From: Bog-473 sp963726005
Lineage (GTDB): Bacteria > Actinomycetota > Acidimicrobiia > Acidimicrobiales > RAAP-2
Length of the DNA stretch: 64,000 nucleotides
Reading direction: 5' to 3'
NCBI GenBank assembly: GCA_963726005.1
Contig: CAVSAT010000023.1
Coordinates: 1-64,000, forward strand
Of this stretch, positions 8,105-16,949 are shown in pieces. Under the pieces are notes generated by a model. That model did no database searches and was not told the DNA's origin. It saw nothing but the letters and a program-made list of their open reading frames with translations. A program made the position numbers and the translations under genes. The first letter of the stretch is position 1. Each line of letters opens with the position of its first letter.

Positions 8105-9362
8105 TCATGAGAGCTGATCGAAGTCGCGCCGTAGGCCGAGACGTCCCGCCGCTTCGGCAAGCTCCGGGCGAGCCCGCGGGTCGGCCACCTCATCGACGAT
8201 CAGTTGAGCCTGCTGGTGTTGGGAGCGGCCAAAGAGCTCGGCGCAACCGTGCTCGCTCACGATGGCCGAATGCTGGAACGAGGTAACCGGGTTGTCGAGC
8301 AGCGGGACCACGGTGGAGGTGTCGGTCTTGTGGTGCCAGGCGTGCAGAGCGACGATCGCGTGCCCTCCGGTCGAGTGCAGGGCCCCGATCACGAAGTCGG
8401 GCTGCCCGCCGAATCCCGAGTGGATCCGGTTGTCGACGAAGCTGGCATTGGCCTGGGCGAAGAGGTCGACCTGCATGGCCGCGTTGACGGAGAGCATGGC
8501 CCTTTGCTCGGCGATGCGAGACGGGTCGTTCACCGTCTCGGTACGTCGCATCCGCAGCCCATCGTTCCGGTTGGCCCACCCGTAGAGGTCGGGTGAGCCG
8601 ATGAGGAAGGAGCTCGTCACCGGGTGGTCGGGATCGAGGGCACCGGCTCGGTGGAGTGTGAGTACGCCGTCGCTGATCATCTCCGACCAGACTCGTAGGT
8701 TCCGCAGGCGCGACATCATGGTCGCGGCGACGGTGGGGATCTGCCCGATTCCCAATTGCAGCGTGGTCCCGTCCTCGGCGAAGCGGGCGACGCGCTCTCC
8801 CGATGAGGTGCGCGGCGTCGTCGGCTGGTCCCACAGCGGGCGACATCAGGGGTGTGTCGACCTCGAGCGCCCCGTCAATGAGCTCGAGCGGGATCTCCGC
8901 GTCCCCGAACGTGTACGGCATGCGTGCGTTCATTTGGGCGATGACCAGGCCGCCGCGAGCCCGCGCCTGCTCAATGGCCGCCGGCAGGACGTTGACCTCT
9001 ATGCCGAGTGAGACCTTGTTTCCGTGAGGCAACGAGGTGTGGACGAGCACCGCGTCAACCGGTCGCACCGTGCGGAACAGCCGAGGCACCAGCGAAAGCC
9101 GCATGGGCAGGTAGTCGAGCATTGGATCGTGGCGCATGCCCGGACCGACAAAGGGGGTCTCCGTGACGAACGCAGGGCTGGCCGAGAACCCGTCGTGTGC
9201 GTTGAGTTGAAAGACCCGGCACCGGTCGCGAGCGGCGAGCAGGGCGTCAATCAGGGTGACCGGGTTGGCCGAGTTCCCCGAGATGACCACCCGTGGCTCT
9301 TCGGGGTCGAGGTCGCGCAGCAGCTCCACGACCTCTTGGAAGGTCAGCGTCTTCACGGGCAT
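8105..9362 (-). CDS. Acetyl-CoA hydrolase/transferase, frameshifted
   Basis: A CoA-transferase of the Cat1/acetyl-CoA hydrolase family, about 419 residues if the two frames are joined. The first part (ATG 9362) holds the conserved N-terminal half up to DDAAHLIG. The second frame continues with LGIGQIPTVAATM and SEMISDGVL, where the Glu is the expected catalytic residue, and ends with FGGQPDFV and SEHGCAELFG. The break is near 8797-8803: dropping one base in CGGGAGAGCG restores ERVARFAEDG. This is probably a sequence error, though a real mutation cannot be excluded. The enzyme would exchange CoA between acetyl-CoA and a carboxylate, fitting fermentation. Confidence 0.8.
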
Positions 9363-9393
9363 CAGTCTCGCAAATGCATCACGATCACAAACA

Positions 9394-9407
9394 GGGACGT
9401 TGGACCC
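9394..9407. promoter_or_regulatory. DosR-like palindrome upstream of CoA-transferase
   Basis: GGGACGTTGGACCC is near-palindromic and matches 13 of 14 positions of the DosR core. It lies 32 bp upstream of the CoA-transferase ATG at 9362, a distance that could overlap the promoter. Confidence 0.45.
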
Positions 9408-9491
9408 TTTTCGAAATCCACGTTGATGAGGGACGAGCGAAGGGAGACGTCGTCGCCGGGCGGGCCGAAATACCCCAGCGGTCGGGTCGAG

Positions 9492-11120
9492 TCAGGTCTT
9501 CTCGGGCACCATTTCGATCGCGCCGCAGGGGCACTCTTGGACACAGAGCCCGCAACCTTTGCAGAAGTCGTAGTCGAAGGAGTACCCGTGAGCCTCGTCG
9601 ACCTTTCGGACGGCGTTGTCCGGGCACACCCCGAAGCAGTTGTCGCACTGGAAGCAGTTGCCGCATGACAGGCACCGGCGGGCCTCGTAGAGGGCCGTCG
9701 AGTCGTCCAGGCCTCCGACGACCTCGTCGAAGGTGGAGGTGCGCCGAGCCGCATCGAGGCGAGGGCGCACCGACTTGGGGGCGTCGGCGAAGTACCACGT
9801 GTTCAGGTGCACCGGCGTGGCCAACGCGTGCTTGACGTGACGCTCAAGGGTGCGGCCGTCCAGCCAGGCGTCGATAGCCCGCGCGGCCTTCTTTGCGTGT
9901 CCGATGGCGTCGGTCAGTGTGCGCCCTCCCGCCACCATGTCCCCGCCCGCGAACACGCCGGGCTGGCCGGACATCAGGTCCGAACCGACCGTGACGAGGC
10001 CGTCCTCGGTCACGACGGCGGGAGTGGTGCGCAGCAGGGCGAGATCGGCCTCCTGCCCCAGTGCCAGAATCAACGCGTCCGCCGACAGCTCCTCGAGCTC
10101 GCCGGTGGGCTGGGGGAAGCCCGACTCGTCGAGCTCCATCCGCTCAATGGTCAGCACGCCGCTGTGGTCGTCCACGACAGTCGACAGCCACCTAAGCCGG
10201 ACCCCCTCCTCCATCGCATCGTGAACCTCCTCGACGTTGGCGGACATGCGCTCCGCGGTGCGCCGGTAGACGACGACGGCATCCTCGGCACCCAGGCGCC
10301 TGGCCGTGCGGGCGGCGTCCATTGCCGTGTCCCCGCCGCCGTAGACCACCACCCGGCGCCCGAGGACTGGCGCCTCTGCGCTCTCGGTGCCCCGCAGGAG
10401 GGAGACGGCGTCAAGGATGCGGGCCGAGTCCCCAGCCGGGATGTCGGCGTGACGACCCCGCTGTGCCCCTACAGCCATGAAGGCGGCGTCAAAGGCCCCG
10501 TCCTTCATGGTCGCCGCGAGGTCCTCCACCGGCCTCTCGCACTCCATCGTGACGCCCATGGCCACGATGCGGTTGACTTCGGCCGCCACGACGTCGCGGG
10601 GCAGGCGATAGGCGGGGATCCCGTAGCGCATCATCCCTCCCGGGAGCGGCGACGACTCGTGGACGACCACCTCGTGGCCGAGCAGCGCCAGGTGGTAGGA
10701 GGCCGTCATGCCGCCAGGCCCGGACCCGACCACCAGGACCCGCTTGCCGCTGGGAGGGGCGACACGATCGGGCTGCCAGCCCTCCGCAATGGCCCGGTCA
10801 CCCAGGAAGCGCTCGATGGCGTTGATGCCGACCGTCTCGTCCACCGTGGCGCGGTTGCAGGCGGTCTGGCACGGGTGGAAGCAGGCCCGTCCCATGACGG
10901 CGGGGAAGGGGTTGGCCCGCATGATCTCGCGCCACGCCGCTTCGTAGGAACCGTCCTCGGCCAGGTACAACCACTGCTGGATGTTCTCGCCGGCCGGACA
11001 GGCGTTGTTGCACGGGGGTAGACGGTCCAGATACACCGGACGTTCCGTCCGCCAGCTCCCCGTCTTGTTGGCCAGGCTCGATCCGATCTCGAGCGTGATG
11101 GCGAAGGGCTTCTCCATCAT
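9492..11120 (-). CDS. GltD-like NAD(P)H oxidoreductase fused to 2x[4Fe-4S] ferredoxin
   Basis: 542 residues. The N-terminal Fe-S region has CNNACPAGENI and ACFHPCQTACNR. Two Rossmann motifs follow: FAD (VVGSGPGGMTASYHLALLG) and NAD(P)H (VVVYGGGDTAMDAARTARRL). The C-terminus has two ferredoxin motifs (CLSCGNCFQCDNCFGVCP and CKGCGLCVQECPCG). The layout is that of glutamate synthase small subunit-like proteins with a PorD-type ferredoxin tail. It overlaps the start region of the beta subunit and probably acts as the delta subunit of the oxidoreductase, moving electrons between ferredoxin and NADP(H). It is not a glutamate synthase, since no large subunit is present. Confidence 0.85.
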   Translation of the reverse strand: MMEKPFAITLEIGSSLANKTGSWRTERPVYLDRLPPCNNACPAGENIQQWLYLAEDGSYEAAWREIMRANPFPAVMGRACFHPCQTACNRATVDETVGINAIERFLGDRAIAEGWQPDRVAPPSGKRVLVVGSGPGGMTASYHLALLGHEVVVHESSPLPGGMMRYGIPAYRLPRDVVAAEVNRIVAMGVTMECERPVEDLAATMKDGAFDAAFMAVGAQRGRHADIPAGDSARILDAVSLLRGTESAEAPVLGRRVVVYGGGDTAMDAARTARRLGAEDAVVVYRRTAERMSANVEEVHDAMEEGVRLRWLSTVVDDHSGVLTIERMELDESGFPQPTGELEELSADALILALGQEADLALLRTTPAVVTEDGLVTVGSDLMSGQPGVFAGGDMVAGGRTLTDAIGHAKKAARAIDAWLDGRTLERHVKHALATPVHLNTWYFADAPKSVRPRLDAARRTSTFDEVVGGLDDSTALYEARRCLSCGNCFQCDNCFGVCPDNAVRKVDEAHGYSFDYDFCKGCGLCVQECPCGAIEMVPEKT

Positions 11121-12124
11121 GCCGGCACCTCCGCGACGTCCAGCAGCCCGTAACGCCGGATGTTGCCGTCGGCCATCGCCTGGAGCGCATCGAGGATGTC
11201 GGGCCGCGCCGGGTTCCCCTCCTTGTCGAAGAGGTGGGCGAACCGGCCCTGGAGGCGCAGATATTCGGTGACCGGCGCCGGCCGCCTGATCCTCGTAACG
11301 CCGGTCACGGCACCGTGCTCGGCCTCGAAGACGGGGAAGAGGCCCGTCTGAGTGGCCAGGCGGGCGATCCGCACCGTGTCACTCGCGGCGCTGCCCCACC
11401 CGAGGGGGCAGGTGACCAAGATGTGGATGTAGCGGGCGCCCCGGATGGACATGGCCTTGGTCACCTTCGCCTCGAGGTCGTGCAAGTCGGCCACCGTGGC
11501 TGTGGCCACATAAGGGATGCCGTGAGCCATCGCCAGGACGGGCATGTTCTTCCCCTGCCCGAACGTGTTCCCAGGATGGGGGCCGACCGCTTCGGTCGTC
11601 GCCGTGCGCGCGGCCGGCGGGGTCGCCCCGGATCGCTGCACGCCGGTGTTCATGTAGGCCTCGTTGTCGTAGCAAATGAAAAGTACGTCGTCGTTGCGCT
11701 CGAACATGCCCGAGAGGCATCCGAACCCGATGTCAACCGTCCCGCCGTCGCCGGCCTGCCCGATCACCCTTGTCTCCGGGTGACCCTTGACCCGCAAAGC
11801 AGCGGCCACGCCCGTGGCCACCGCCGGCGCGTTGCCGAACAACGAGTGCAGCCAGGCCATCTGCCACGACGTCTCGGGGTAGGGAGTGGAGAACACCTCG
11901 AGGCATCCGGTGGCGTTGACGGCCACCACCTGGCCGGCCGTCGCCCGCATGGCGGCGTCAAGCGCATAGCGCGCCCCAAGGGCTTCTCCGCACCCTTGAC
12001 ACGCCCGGTGTCCCGAAGTCAGCGAGTTGTAGCGCCCGGGGTCCGACTGAACGGTGCGCTCGGCCCGGTTAACCAACCGGTTGCCGACAGCGAAGCTCCC
12101 AACCTGGTAGAAGCGGACCGCCAT
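11117..12124 (-). CDS. porB: 2-oxoacid:ferredoxin oxidoreductase beta subunit
   Basis: 335-residue thiamine-diphosphate-binding subunit. The motif GQAGDGGTVDIGFG with a downstream CYDNEAYMNTG binds TPP-Mg2+. Cysteines in HRACQGCGEALGARY and a later Cys are the likely [4Fe-4S] ligands. The family decarboxylates pyruvate or another 2-oxoacid to an acyl-CoA with reduction of ferredoxin, or runs in reverse. The context (CoA-transferase, GAPDH) suggests pyruvate. The gene overlaps the alpha subunit upstream by one base and the GltD-like gene downstream by four. Confidence 0.9.
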   Translation of the reverse strand: MAVRFYQVGSFAVGNRLVNRAERTVQSDPGRYNSLTSGHRACQGCGEALGARYALDAAMRATAGQVVAVNATGCLEVFSTPYPETSWQMAWLHSLFGNAPAVATGVAAALRVKGHPETRVIGQAGDGGTVDIGFGCLSGMFERNDDVLFICYDNEAYMNTGVQRSGATPPAARTATTEAVGPHPGNTFGQGKNMPVLAMAHGIPYVATATVADLHDLEAKVTKAMSIRGARYIHILVTCPLGWGSAASDTVRIARLATQTGLFPVFEAEHGAVTGVTRIRRPAPVTEYLRLQGRFAHLFDKEGNPARPDILDALQAMADGNIRRYGLLDVAEVPA

Positions 12125-13377
12125 CAGCCGATCCCCGATGCCACGGTGCCCAGGTCGCGGAACATGTTCTCGGCCGACGGGCCCGACTCGCGGCGTTGCG
12201 CGATGCGCTCGAGCTCGTGCTCGACGAGCTTCTCGTTGAGGTCCAGGAAGGTCACCGTCTCCAGGTCGCCCCGGGCGGCCGTTTCGAAGACACCCCGCAG
12301 CGACGTTTTCGTGATGATGCGGCCGCCGAGCCCGGCGACCACGGTGGCCACGTGGACCGGGAGCCCGCTCAGCGCCATGGCCACGTCGGTCGAGAGCACG
12401 CCGCCGAAGCCCACGCTGAAGGCCTTCTCCACCACGACGACCTGGCGGGCCCCCCCAAGGGCGGCGCGGACGGCGTCGATCGGGAAGGGCCGGAACGACG
12501 TGATGCCCAGCGCGCCGATGCGCAGCCCGGCATCGCGCTGGGTGTCGACGACGTCCTTGATGGTGCCCAGCACCGAGCCCATGGCCACCACCACCACGTC
12601 GGCGTCGGCGCTGCGGTACGGGCGGACGAGCCCGCCCGAGTCCCGCCCGAAGGCCTCGGCGAACTCGGCTCCCACCTCAAGGATCCGTCCGAGCGCCTGC
12701 TGCTGGCGGGCGTAGGCCAGGTAACGGACCTCCAAGAACGCCTCCGGTCCGACCATGGCGCCGATGGAGTACGGGTCGTCCGGACTAAGGAGCTGGCGGG
12801 GTTGGAAGGAGGGGAGGAAAGCGTCCACTTGCTCCTGGTAGGGCATGTCCACCTGTTCGGTTGCGTGGGTGAGGATGAATCCGTCCATGCACACCATCAC
12901 CGGGACCGACAGCGCCTCGGCGAGACGGAAGGCCTGGATGTGCAGGTCCACCGCCTCCTGATTGGTCTCGGCGAAGAGCTGGACCCACCCGGCATCCCGG
13001 GCGGCCATGGCGTCGCTGTGGTCGTTCCAGATGTTGATGGGCGCACCTACGGCGCGGTTGGCCAGCGTCATCACGATGGGCAGCCCGAGCCCGCCTGCGT
13101 TGTAGAGCGCCTCCATCATGAAGAGGAGCCCCTGGCTGGCGGTGGCGGTGAAGGCTCGGGCGCCAGCGGCCGAAGCGCCGATGGCGACCGACATGGCGGC
13201 GAACTCCGACTCGACGTTGATGAACTCGCACGGGGCGAGCTCACCGGTCTTCACCAGTTCACCGATCGCCTCGATGATGTGGGTCTGGGGGGAGATGGGG
13301 TAGGCGCACACCACCTCGGGCCGGCAGAGCGCCACCGTCTCCGCCACCGCTCGGGAGCCCTCAATTTGCCGGAGCAC
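12124..13377 (-). CDS. porA: 2-oxoacid:ferredoxin oxidoreductase alpha subunit
   Basis: About 417 residues. It has the pyrimidine-binding TPP domain with YPISPQTHIIEAI, the essential Glu region INVESEFAAMS, and TATASQGLLFM, followed by a transketolase-C-like domain. GTG 13377 is chosen because it overlaps the end of the gamma gene by 17 bases and begins the conserved VLRQIEGSRAVAE. GTG 13395 is an alternative. It works with the gamma and beta subunits as one enzyme. Confidence 0.9.
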   Translation of the reverse strand: MLRQIEGSRAVAETVALCRPEVVCAYPISPQTHIIEAIGELVKTGELAPCEFINVESEFAAMSVAIGASAAGARAFTATASQGLLFMMEALYNAGGLGLPIVMTLANRAVGAPINIWNDHSDAMAARDAGWVQLFAETNQEAVDLHIQAFRLAEALSVPVMVCMDGFILTHATEQVDMPYQEQVDAFLPSFQPRQLLSPDDPYSIGAMVGPEAFLEVRYLAYARQQQALGRILEVGAEFAEAFGRDSGGLVRPYRSADADVVVVAMGSVLGTIKDVVDTQRDAGLRIGALGITSFRPFPIDAVRAALGGARQVVVVEKAFSVGFGGVLSTDVAMALSGLPVHVATVVAGLGGRIITKTSLRGVFETAARGDLETVTFLDLNEKLVEHELERIAQRRESGPSAENMFRDLGTVASGIG

Positions 13378-13969
13378 CGAGCACCCCCTGTCCACTGAGC
13401 GCCATCGACTGGCGCGCAAACTGGTAGATCTCGGCGGCCGCGGCGACGTTGCGCTCGGCGATGTTCGGATCCTTGCGGAAGCGCTCCCGAATGGCCGTGC
13501 CCACCGCCCCCATCGACACTTGTGCCGTCAAGGCGGCAAATCCGCCGAGTAGCGCCGCGTTGGGCAGCGGCCTGCCGATCTGGCGCTGCGCCACCTCGGT
13601 GGCCGGAACGGTCATCAGGTGCGCGCCGTGGCACCTCGCCTGCAGGGTCCCCAGACCGAGCTGGTCCAACGTCCGCGTCGAGTTGACCAGGACGTAGCCT
13701 TCCACATCCAGCCCGGCGAACAGATCGACCTGGTGCATCAGGGTGGGGTCGATCACGATCACACAGTCCGGTGCCACCACCGGCTCCCGGGTGCGGATGT
13801 CCCTGTCGTTCAGGCGGCAATAGGCCACCACCGGGGCGCCCGTGCGCTCCGAGCCGAAGCTGGGGAACGACTGCGCGAACCGACCCCCCTCGAACGCCGC
13901 GAGCGCGAGCAGGTCGGCGGCGGTGACGGCGCCCTGCCCACCTCGGCCGTGAAAGCGCACCTCGAACAT
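13361..13969 (-). CDS. porG: 2-oxoacid:ferredoxin oxidoreductase gamma subunit
   Basis: 202-residue CoA-handling subunit with the family opening FEVRFHGRGGQGAVTAADLL and the segment SFPSFGSERTGAPV. ATG 13969 has GGAGG 4 bases upstream; a longer frame upstream lacks support and would run through the inverted repeat. First gene of the gamma-alpha-beta-GltD-like operon. A DosR-like half of the inverted repeat lies about 36 bp upstream. Confidence 0.9.
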   Translation of the reverse strand: MFEVRFHGRGGQGAVTAADLLALAAFEGGRFAQSFPSFGSERTGAPVVAYCRLNDRDIRTREPVVAPDCVIVIDPTLMHQVDLFAGLDVEGYVLVNSTRTLDQLGLGTLQARCHGAHLMTVPATEVAQRQIGRPLPNAALLGGFAALTAQVSMGAVGTAIRERFRKDPNIAERNVAAAAEIYQFARQSMALSGQGVLGAPAN

Positions 13970-14003
13970 GCCTCCAAGCTGCCGCAGCTGCGAGGGGGGC
14001 ACT

Positions 14004-14041
14004 AGTGCCAAAGGTCCTCGGGCCAGGGGACCTTTGGCACT
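14004..14041. promoter_or_regulatory. 14-bp inverted repeat between porG and gap
   Basis: Two perfect 14-base arms, AGTGCCAAAGGTCC and GGACCTTTGGCACT, flank a 10-base loop. Each arm contains a site close to the DosR core (GGGACCTTTGGCAC on the plus strand, AGGACCTTTGGCAC on the minus), one facing gap (77 bp away) and one facing porG (about 36 bp away). It could be a double operator for the divergent promoters or an RNA hairpin. The position between two starts favours an operator. Confidence 0.5.
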
Positions 14042-14116
14042 ACGCACTCGGCCGACCCAGTGGGATCATCGCTTACGGGTCTTTACTAGACCCTGAACGC
14101 CGTGGAGGTGCTGCAC

Positions 14117-15130
14117 ATGTCAGTCAGGGTCGCCATCAACGGATTTGGCCGCACGGGGCGTGCGCTGCTCCGGGCCGCGATGAAGTCGCCGAGGGACATC
14201 GAGGTGGCTGCGGTGAACGACCTCGGCGACCCCGAGGCGCTGGCCCGGCTTCTGGTCCGGGACTCGGTGCACGGGCACTTCCCCGAGCCGGTCACCTTGG
14301 AGCACGACAAGATGATGGTCGGTGCGATGGCCGTCACCATGCTGACGGAGTCGCACCCGGAGAACCTGCCATGGCGTGAGCTCGGCATCGACGTCGTCAT
14401 CGAGTGCACGGGCCGACTCACCAGCCGCGAGAAGGCGGCCGCTCACCTCGAGGCCGGGGCGAGGCGCGTGATCATCTCGGCCCCTGCAAAGGACGTCGAC
14501 GCCACGTTCGTGGTCGGGGTCAACGAGGACACGTTCGACCCGACCCGGGACTTTGTGGTCTCGAACGCCTCGTGCACGACGAACTGCCTCGCTGTCCTGG
14601 CCAAGGTGCTCGACGATGCGTTCGGCATGGAAGAGGGCTTCATGACAACGGTCCACGCCTACACCGATGATCAGCACCTCGTCGATGCCCTTCACAAGGA
14701 CCCGCGACGGGCTCGGGGTGCGGCGATCAACATCGTCCCGACGACGACAGGGGCCGCTCGGGCCACCGGGCTGGTGCTCCCCGGCCTCGTCGGCCGGCTC
14801 GACGGGTTGTCGCTTCGGGTTCCCGTGCCCGACGGCTCGGTCACCGACCTCGTGGCAAACCTCCGTGAGGCCCCGACGGCGGCGGAGGTGTGTGACGCCT
14901 ACCGCGCCGCTGCAGAGGTCGGTCGGCTGGCCGGACTCCTCGAGTACTCCGAGGATGATCTTGTGTCGACCGACATCATCGGAAGTTCGGCTTCTTGCGT
15001 CTTCGACTCCAAGCTCACGATGGCGAATGGCAAACTCGTCAAGGTCCTCGGCTGGTACGACAACGAGACCGGGTACTCGAGCCGCCTCGTCGACCTGGCG
15101 ACAGTCATTGGTGGGACAACGGACCAGTAA
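14117..15130 (+). CDS. gap: Glyceraldehyde-3-phosphate dehydrogenase, type I
   Basis: 337 residues. N-terminal NAD-binding motif INGFGRTGRALLRA; catalytic Cys in SNASCTTNCLAVLAK; catalytic His in TTVHAYTDDQ; C-terminal LGWYDNETGYSSR. ATG 14117 is preceded by GGAGG. The enzyme oxidises glyceraldehyde-3-phosphate to 1,3-bisphosphoglycerate. It diverges from the POR operon across the 14-bp inverted repeat, so both are likely controlled together. It may be a condition-specific paralog; whether a second gap exists elsewhere cannot be seen here. Confidence 0.95.
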   Translation: MSVRVAINGFGRTGRALLRAAMKSPRDIEVAAVNDLGDPEALARLLVRDSVHGHFPEPVTLEHDKMMVGAMAVTMLTESHPENLPWRELGIDVVIECTGRLTSREKAAAHLEAGARRVIISAPAKDVDATFVVGVNEDTFDPTRDFVVSNASCTTNCLAVLAKVLDDAFGMEEGFMTTVHAYTDDQHLVDALHKDPRRARGAAINIVPTTTGAARATGLVLPGLVGRLDGLSLRVPVPDGSVTDLVANLREAPTAAEVCDAYRAAAEVGRLAGLLEYSEDDLVSTDIIGSSASCVFDSKLTMANGKLVKVLGWYDNETGYSSRLVDLATVIGGTTDQ

Positions 15131-15414
15131 GACGTAAATCGGACCCGAGACATCTCTTCGCGACAACCGGCTGTTGAGCAGCCACGACGCGACCGTTGGC
15201 GAGTCCATTCCGTCGCGTCTCGTGTCGCATCACTGCAAAGCGCAACAGGTCACTATCTGCATCCGTCGCGACAGAGGTCCGGAACTAGCGACGCTGTTGG
15301 CGTGCCTCAGAACACCGCCGGATCGGCGCGCACTTCAGGTTGTGGCCTCGGAAGCGATACCGGGTAATTGGGCGCCACGTTGGACGGCACTCCGACCCGT
15401 AAGGTGGATGCTTG

Positions 15415-16440
15415 GTGACAATGCCCGCTGCATCCGTCGTTGTCGGCATCGACAACGGGGCGACGTCCAACAACGCGACAGTTCTCGAGGACTCGGGCCG
15501 GTTCCTGGTCGATGAGATGATCGAGTCCCCGAGCCGGGTCAAAGAGGGTACCGAGGCAGCCCTAGATGCGCTGGAGGAATCGTTAGGTCGGATTCTCGCT
15601 CTGACCGGGATCGAGCGCGCTCGGGTGCGCGCCGTCGGACTCGACAGCCCGGGCCCTGCGAGTGCCGAAGGCGTGATCTTCCGGCGGGGTTCGACCAACT
15701 TCGGACATCCGAGCTGGAACGGGTTCGACCTCCGTACTCATCTGGAGCGCAGGCTAGGTCTCCCGGTCTTCTACAACAACGACGGCAACGCAGCCGCCCT
15801 CTATGCTCATCGCCTGCATTTCGGTCTGCACGGCCGCTCGCGTTCGTCGGTCTCCGCCATCGTCGGTACGGGACTCGGCGGTGGGATCGTGCATCGGGGT
15901 CGTGTTGTCAAGGGGGCGACGGGCGCAGCCGGTGAACTTGGCCACGTGCACATTCCGATGGCGGGGCTCCTGGAGCCTGATCAGCCCATTCCAAGATGTA
16001 ACTGCGGGTTCTTAGGAGATGCCGAAAGCGTCGCGTCACTGGCGGGCATTGAGCTCAACCTTCTGCCGTACTGGTTGTCGCGCTACCCGGACCATGAGCT
16101 TGGATCGCTACCCATTTCCGAGGCGGCTCGATCTGTGCGGTCCTACGGAGAGGCCGGGGACCCAATGGCCACCCGGATATTCGAGCAACAGGCGATAGCG
16201 TTGGGCCGGCTTTTCACCATTGCAGCGAATTTCTTGGACCCCGATGCTTATTTCATCGGTGGTGGTGTCGTGGAGGCCGGGGACGCATTCAAGACGTGGT
16301 TCTTGCAATACGTCCGCGACAGCACGACTCTCCGCGAAGAGGAGGCAGCTGTTGCTGGTTTCGTCCTCGTGCCCGAGCTCGACATGGCCGGCGCCCGCGG
16401 AGCCGCAATGGCCGCTCTCGACGCAGTCTTGGAGCCCTGA
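15415..16440 (+). CDS. ROK-family sugar kinase
   Basis: About 341 residues. ATP-binding motif VGIDNGATSNNATV at the N-terminus; sugar-binding and catalytic region YNNDGNAAALYAH with the base Asp; second phosphate loop IVGTGLGGGIV; GELGHVHI with the zinc-ligand His. The usual zinc motif CxCGxxGC appears as CNCGFLGD, so the third Cys is Asp. GTG 15415 is chosen 8 bases after AAGGTGG; TTG 15412 and ATG 15421 are possible. The substrate is probably glucose or a related hexose. No DNA-binding domain is present, so it is a kinase rather than a ROK repressor. Confidence 0.88.
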   Translation: MTMPAASVVVGIDNGATSNNATVLEDSGRFLVDEMIESPSRVKEGTEAALDALEESLGRILALTGIERARVRAVGLDSPGPASAEGVIFRRGSTNFGHPSWNGFDLRTHLERRLGLPVFYNNDGNAAALYAHRLHFGLHGRSRSSVSAIVGTGLGGGIVHRGRVVKGATGAAGELGHVHIPMAGLLEPDQPIPRCNCGFLGDAESVASLAGIELNLLPYWLSRYPDHELGSLPISEAARSVRSYGEAGDPMATRIFEQQAIALGRLFTIAANFLDPDAYFIGGGVVEAGDAFKTWFLQYVRDSTTLREEEAAVAGFVLVPELDMAGARGAAMAALDAVLEP

Positions 16441-16949
16441 CGCCCACGGTTCCGCCAACTGCGACGCAGGTGCGCACACCAAGTCAGCCCTCAACTCTCT
16501 ACGAACGCTCTCTGTCGCTCATCGATTCGGAGGTGTCAAACATCCAGCCAACGATCGCCAGATCGTGACCGAGAAAGGTACATGATCGCCCGGGGTGATC
16601 TTGCGGTGCAGGGCCGTTACCCGCGCCCGGCCGAACCCTAAGGAGGTCTTGTGGTTGTGCGAGGCCGCACACCTTCCGGTGATCTGGGCCACGGAGGTGT
16701 TGGACAACCTGGCGGTCACCGGATGCCCCTCCCGCAAGGAGGTCACCGACGTTGCGATGGCGCAACAGGCGGAGTGCATCATGTTGAACAAGGGCCCGAT
16801 GTCGACTTGGCCATGGGGATGTTGAAAGCCATCGTGACCCCGATGTGCGGGCACAACACGTGCAGGAGCACCGGCAGGGTCGCAATTGTTCCAGCCTCCG
16901 CTCGGGTGAATTGGCCCTATGCGTGTCCCGTGCCAGGCCGTAGCCTCAT
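16441..16949. other. Gene-poor stretch ahead of hydrogenase operon
   Basis: Holds the pyruvate kinase remnant (16582-16857) and the promoter region of the hydrogenase operon. A weak match to the DosR core, GGGTGAATTGGCCC (10 of 14), lies at 16906-16919, 31 bp before the first hydrogenase gene. Confidence 0.5.
16582..16857 (+). pseudogene. Pyruvate kinase fragment, multiply frameshifted
   Basis: Three frames together spell part of the C-terminal half of a pyruvate kinase barrel. MIARGDLAVQ (from 16582) matches the conserved ARGDLAVE motif. A second frame gives PKEVLWLCEAAHLPVIWATE and SRKEVTDVAMAQQAECIMLN. A third gives GPDVDLAMGMLKAIV. The N-terminal half and the allosteric domain are missing, and the frames are interrupted by indels, so the gene is dead rather than mis-sequenced at one base. 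It lies among other glycolytic genes (GAPDH, ROK kinase). Confidence 0.8.

Noticed and set aside
9807..11021. 404-codon open frame on the plus strand
   Set aside because: It is antisense to the GltD-like gene, whose motifs are unmistakable. The plus-strand product is rich in His, Gly and Arg with no domain: a shadow frame typical of GC-rich DNA.
11234..13398. Two long plus-strand frames over porB and porA
   Set aside because: Antisense shadows; the minus-strand TPP and Fe-S motifs are clear.
16906..16919. DosR-like site before the hydrogenase operon
   Set aside because: GGGTGAATTGGCCC matches only about 10 of 14 positions, lacking the GGGAC half; too weak to list as a site.
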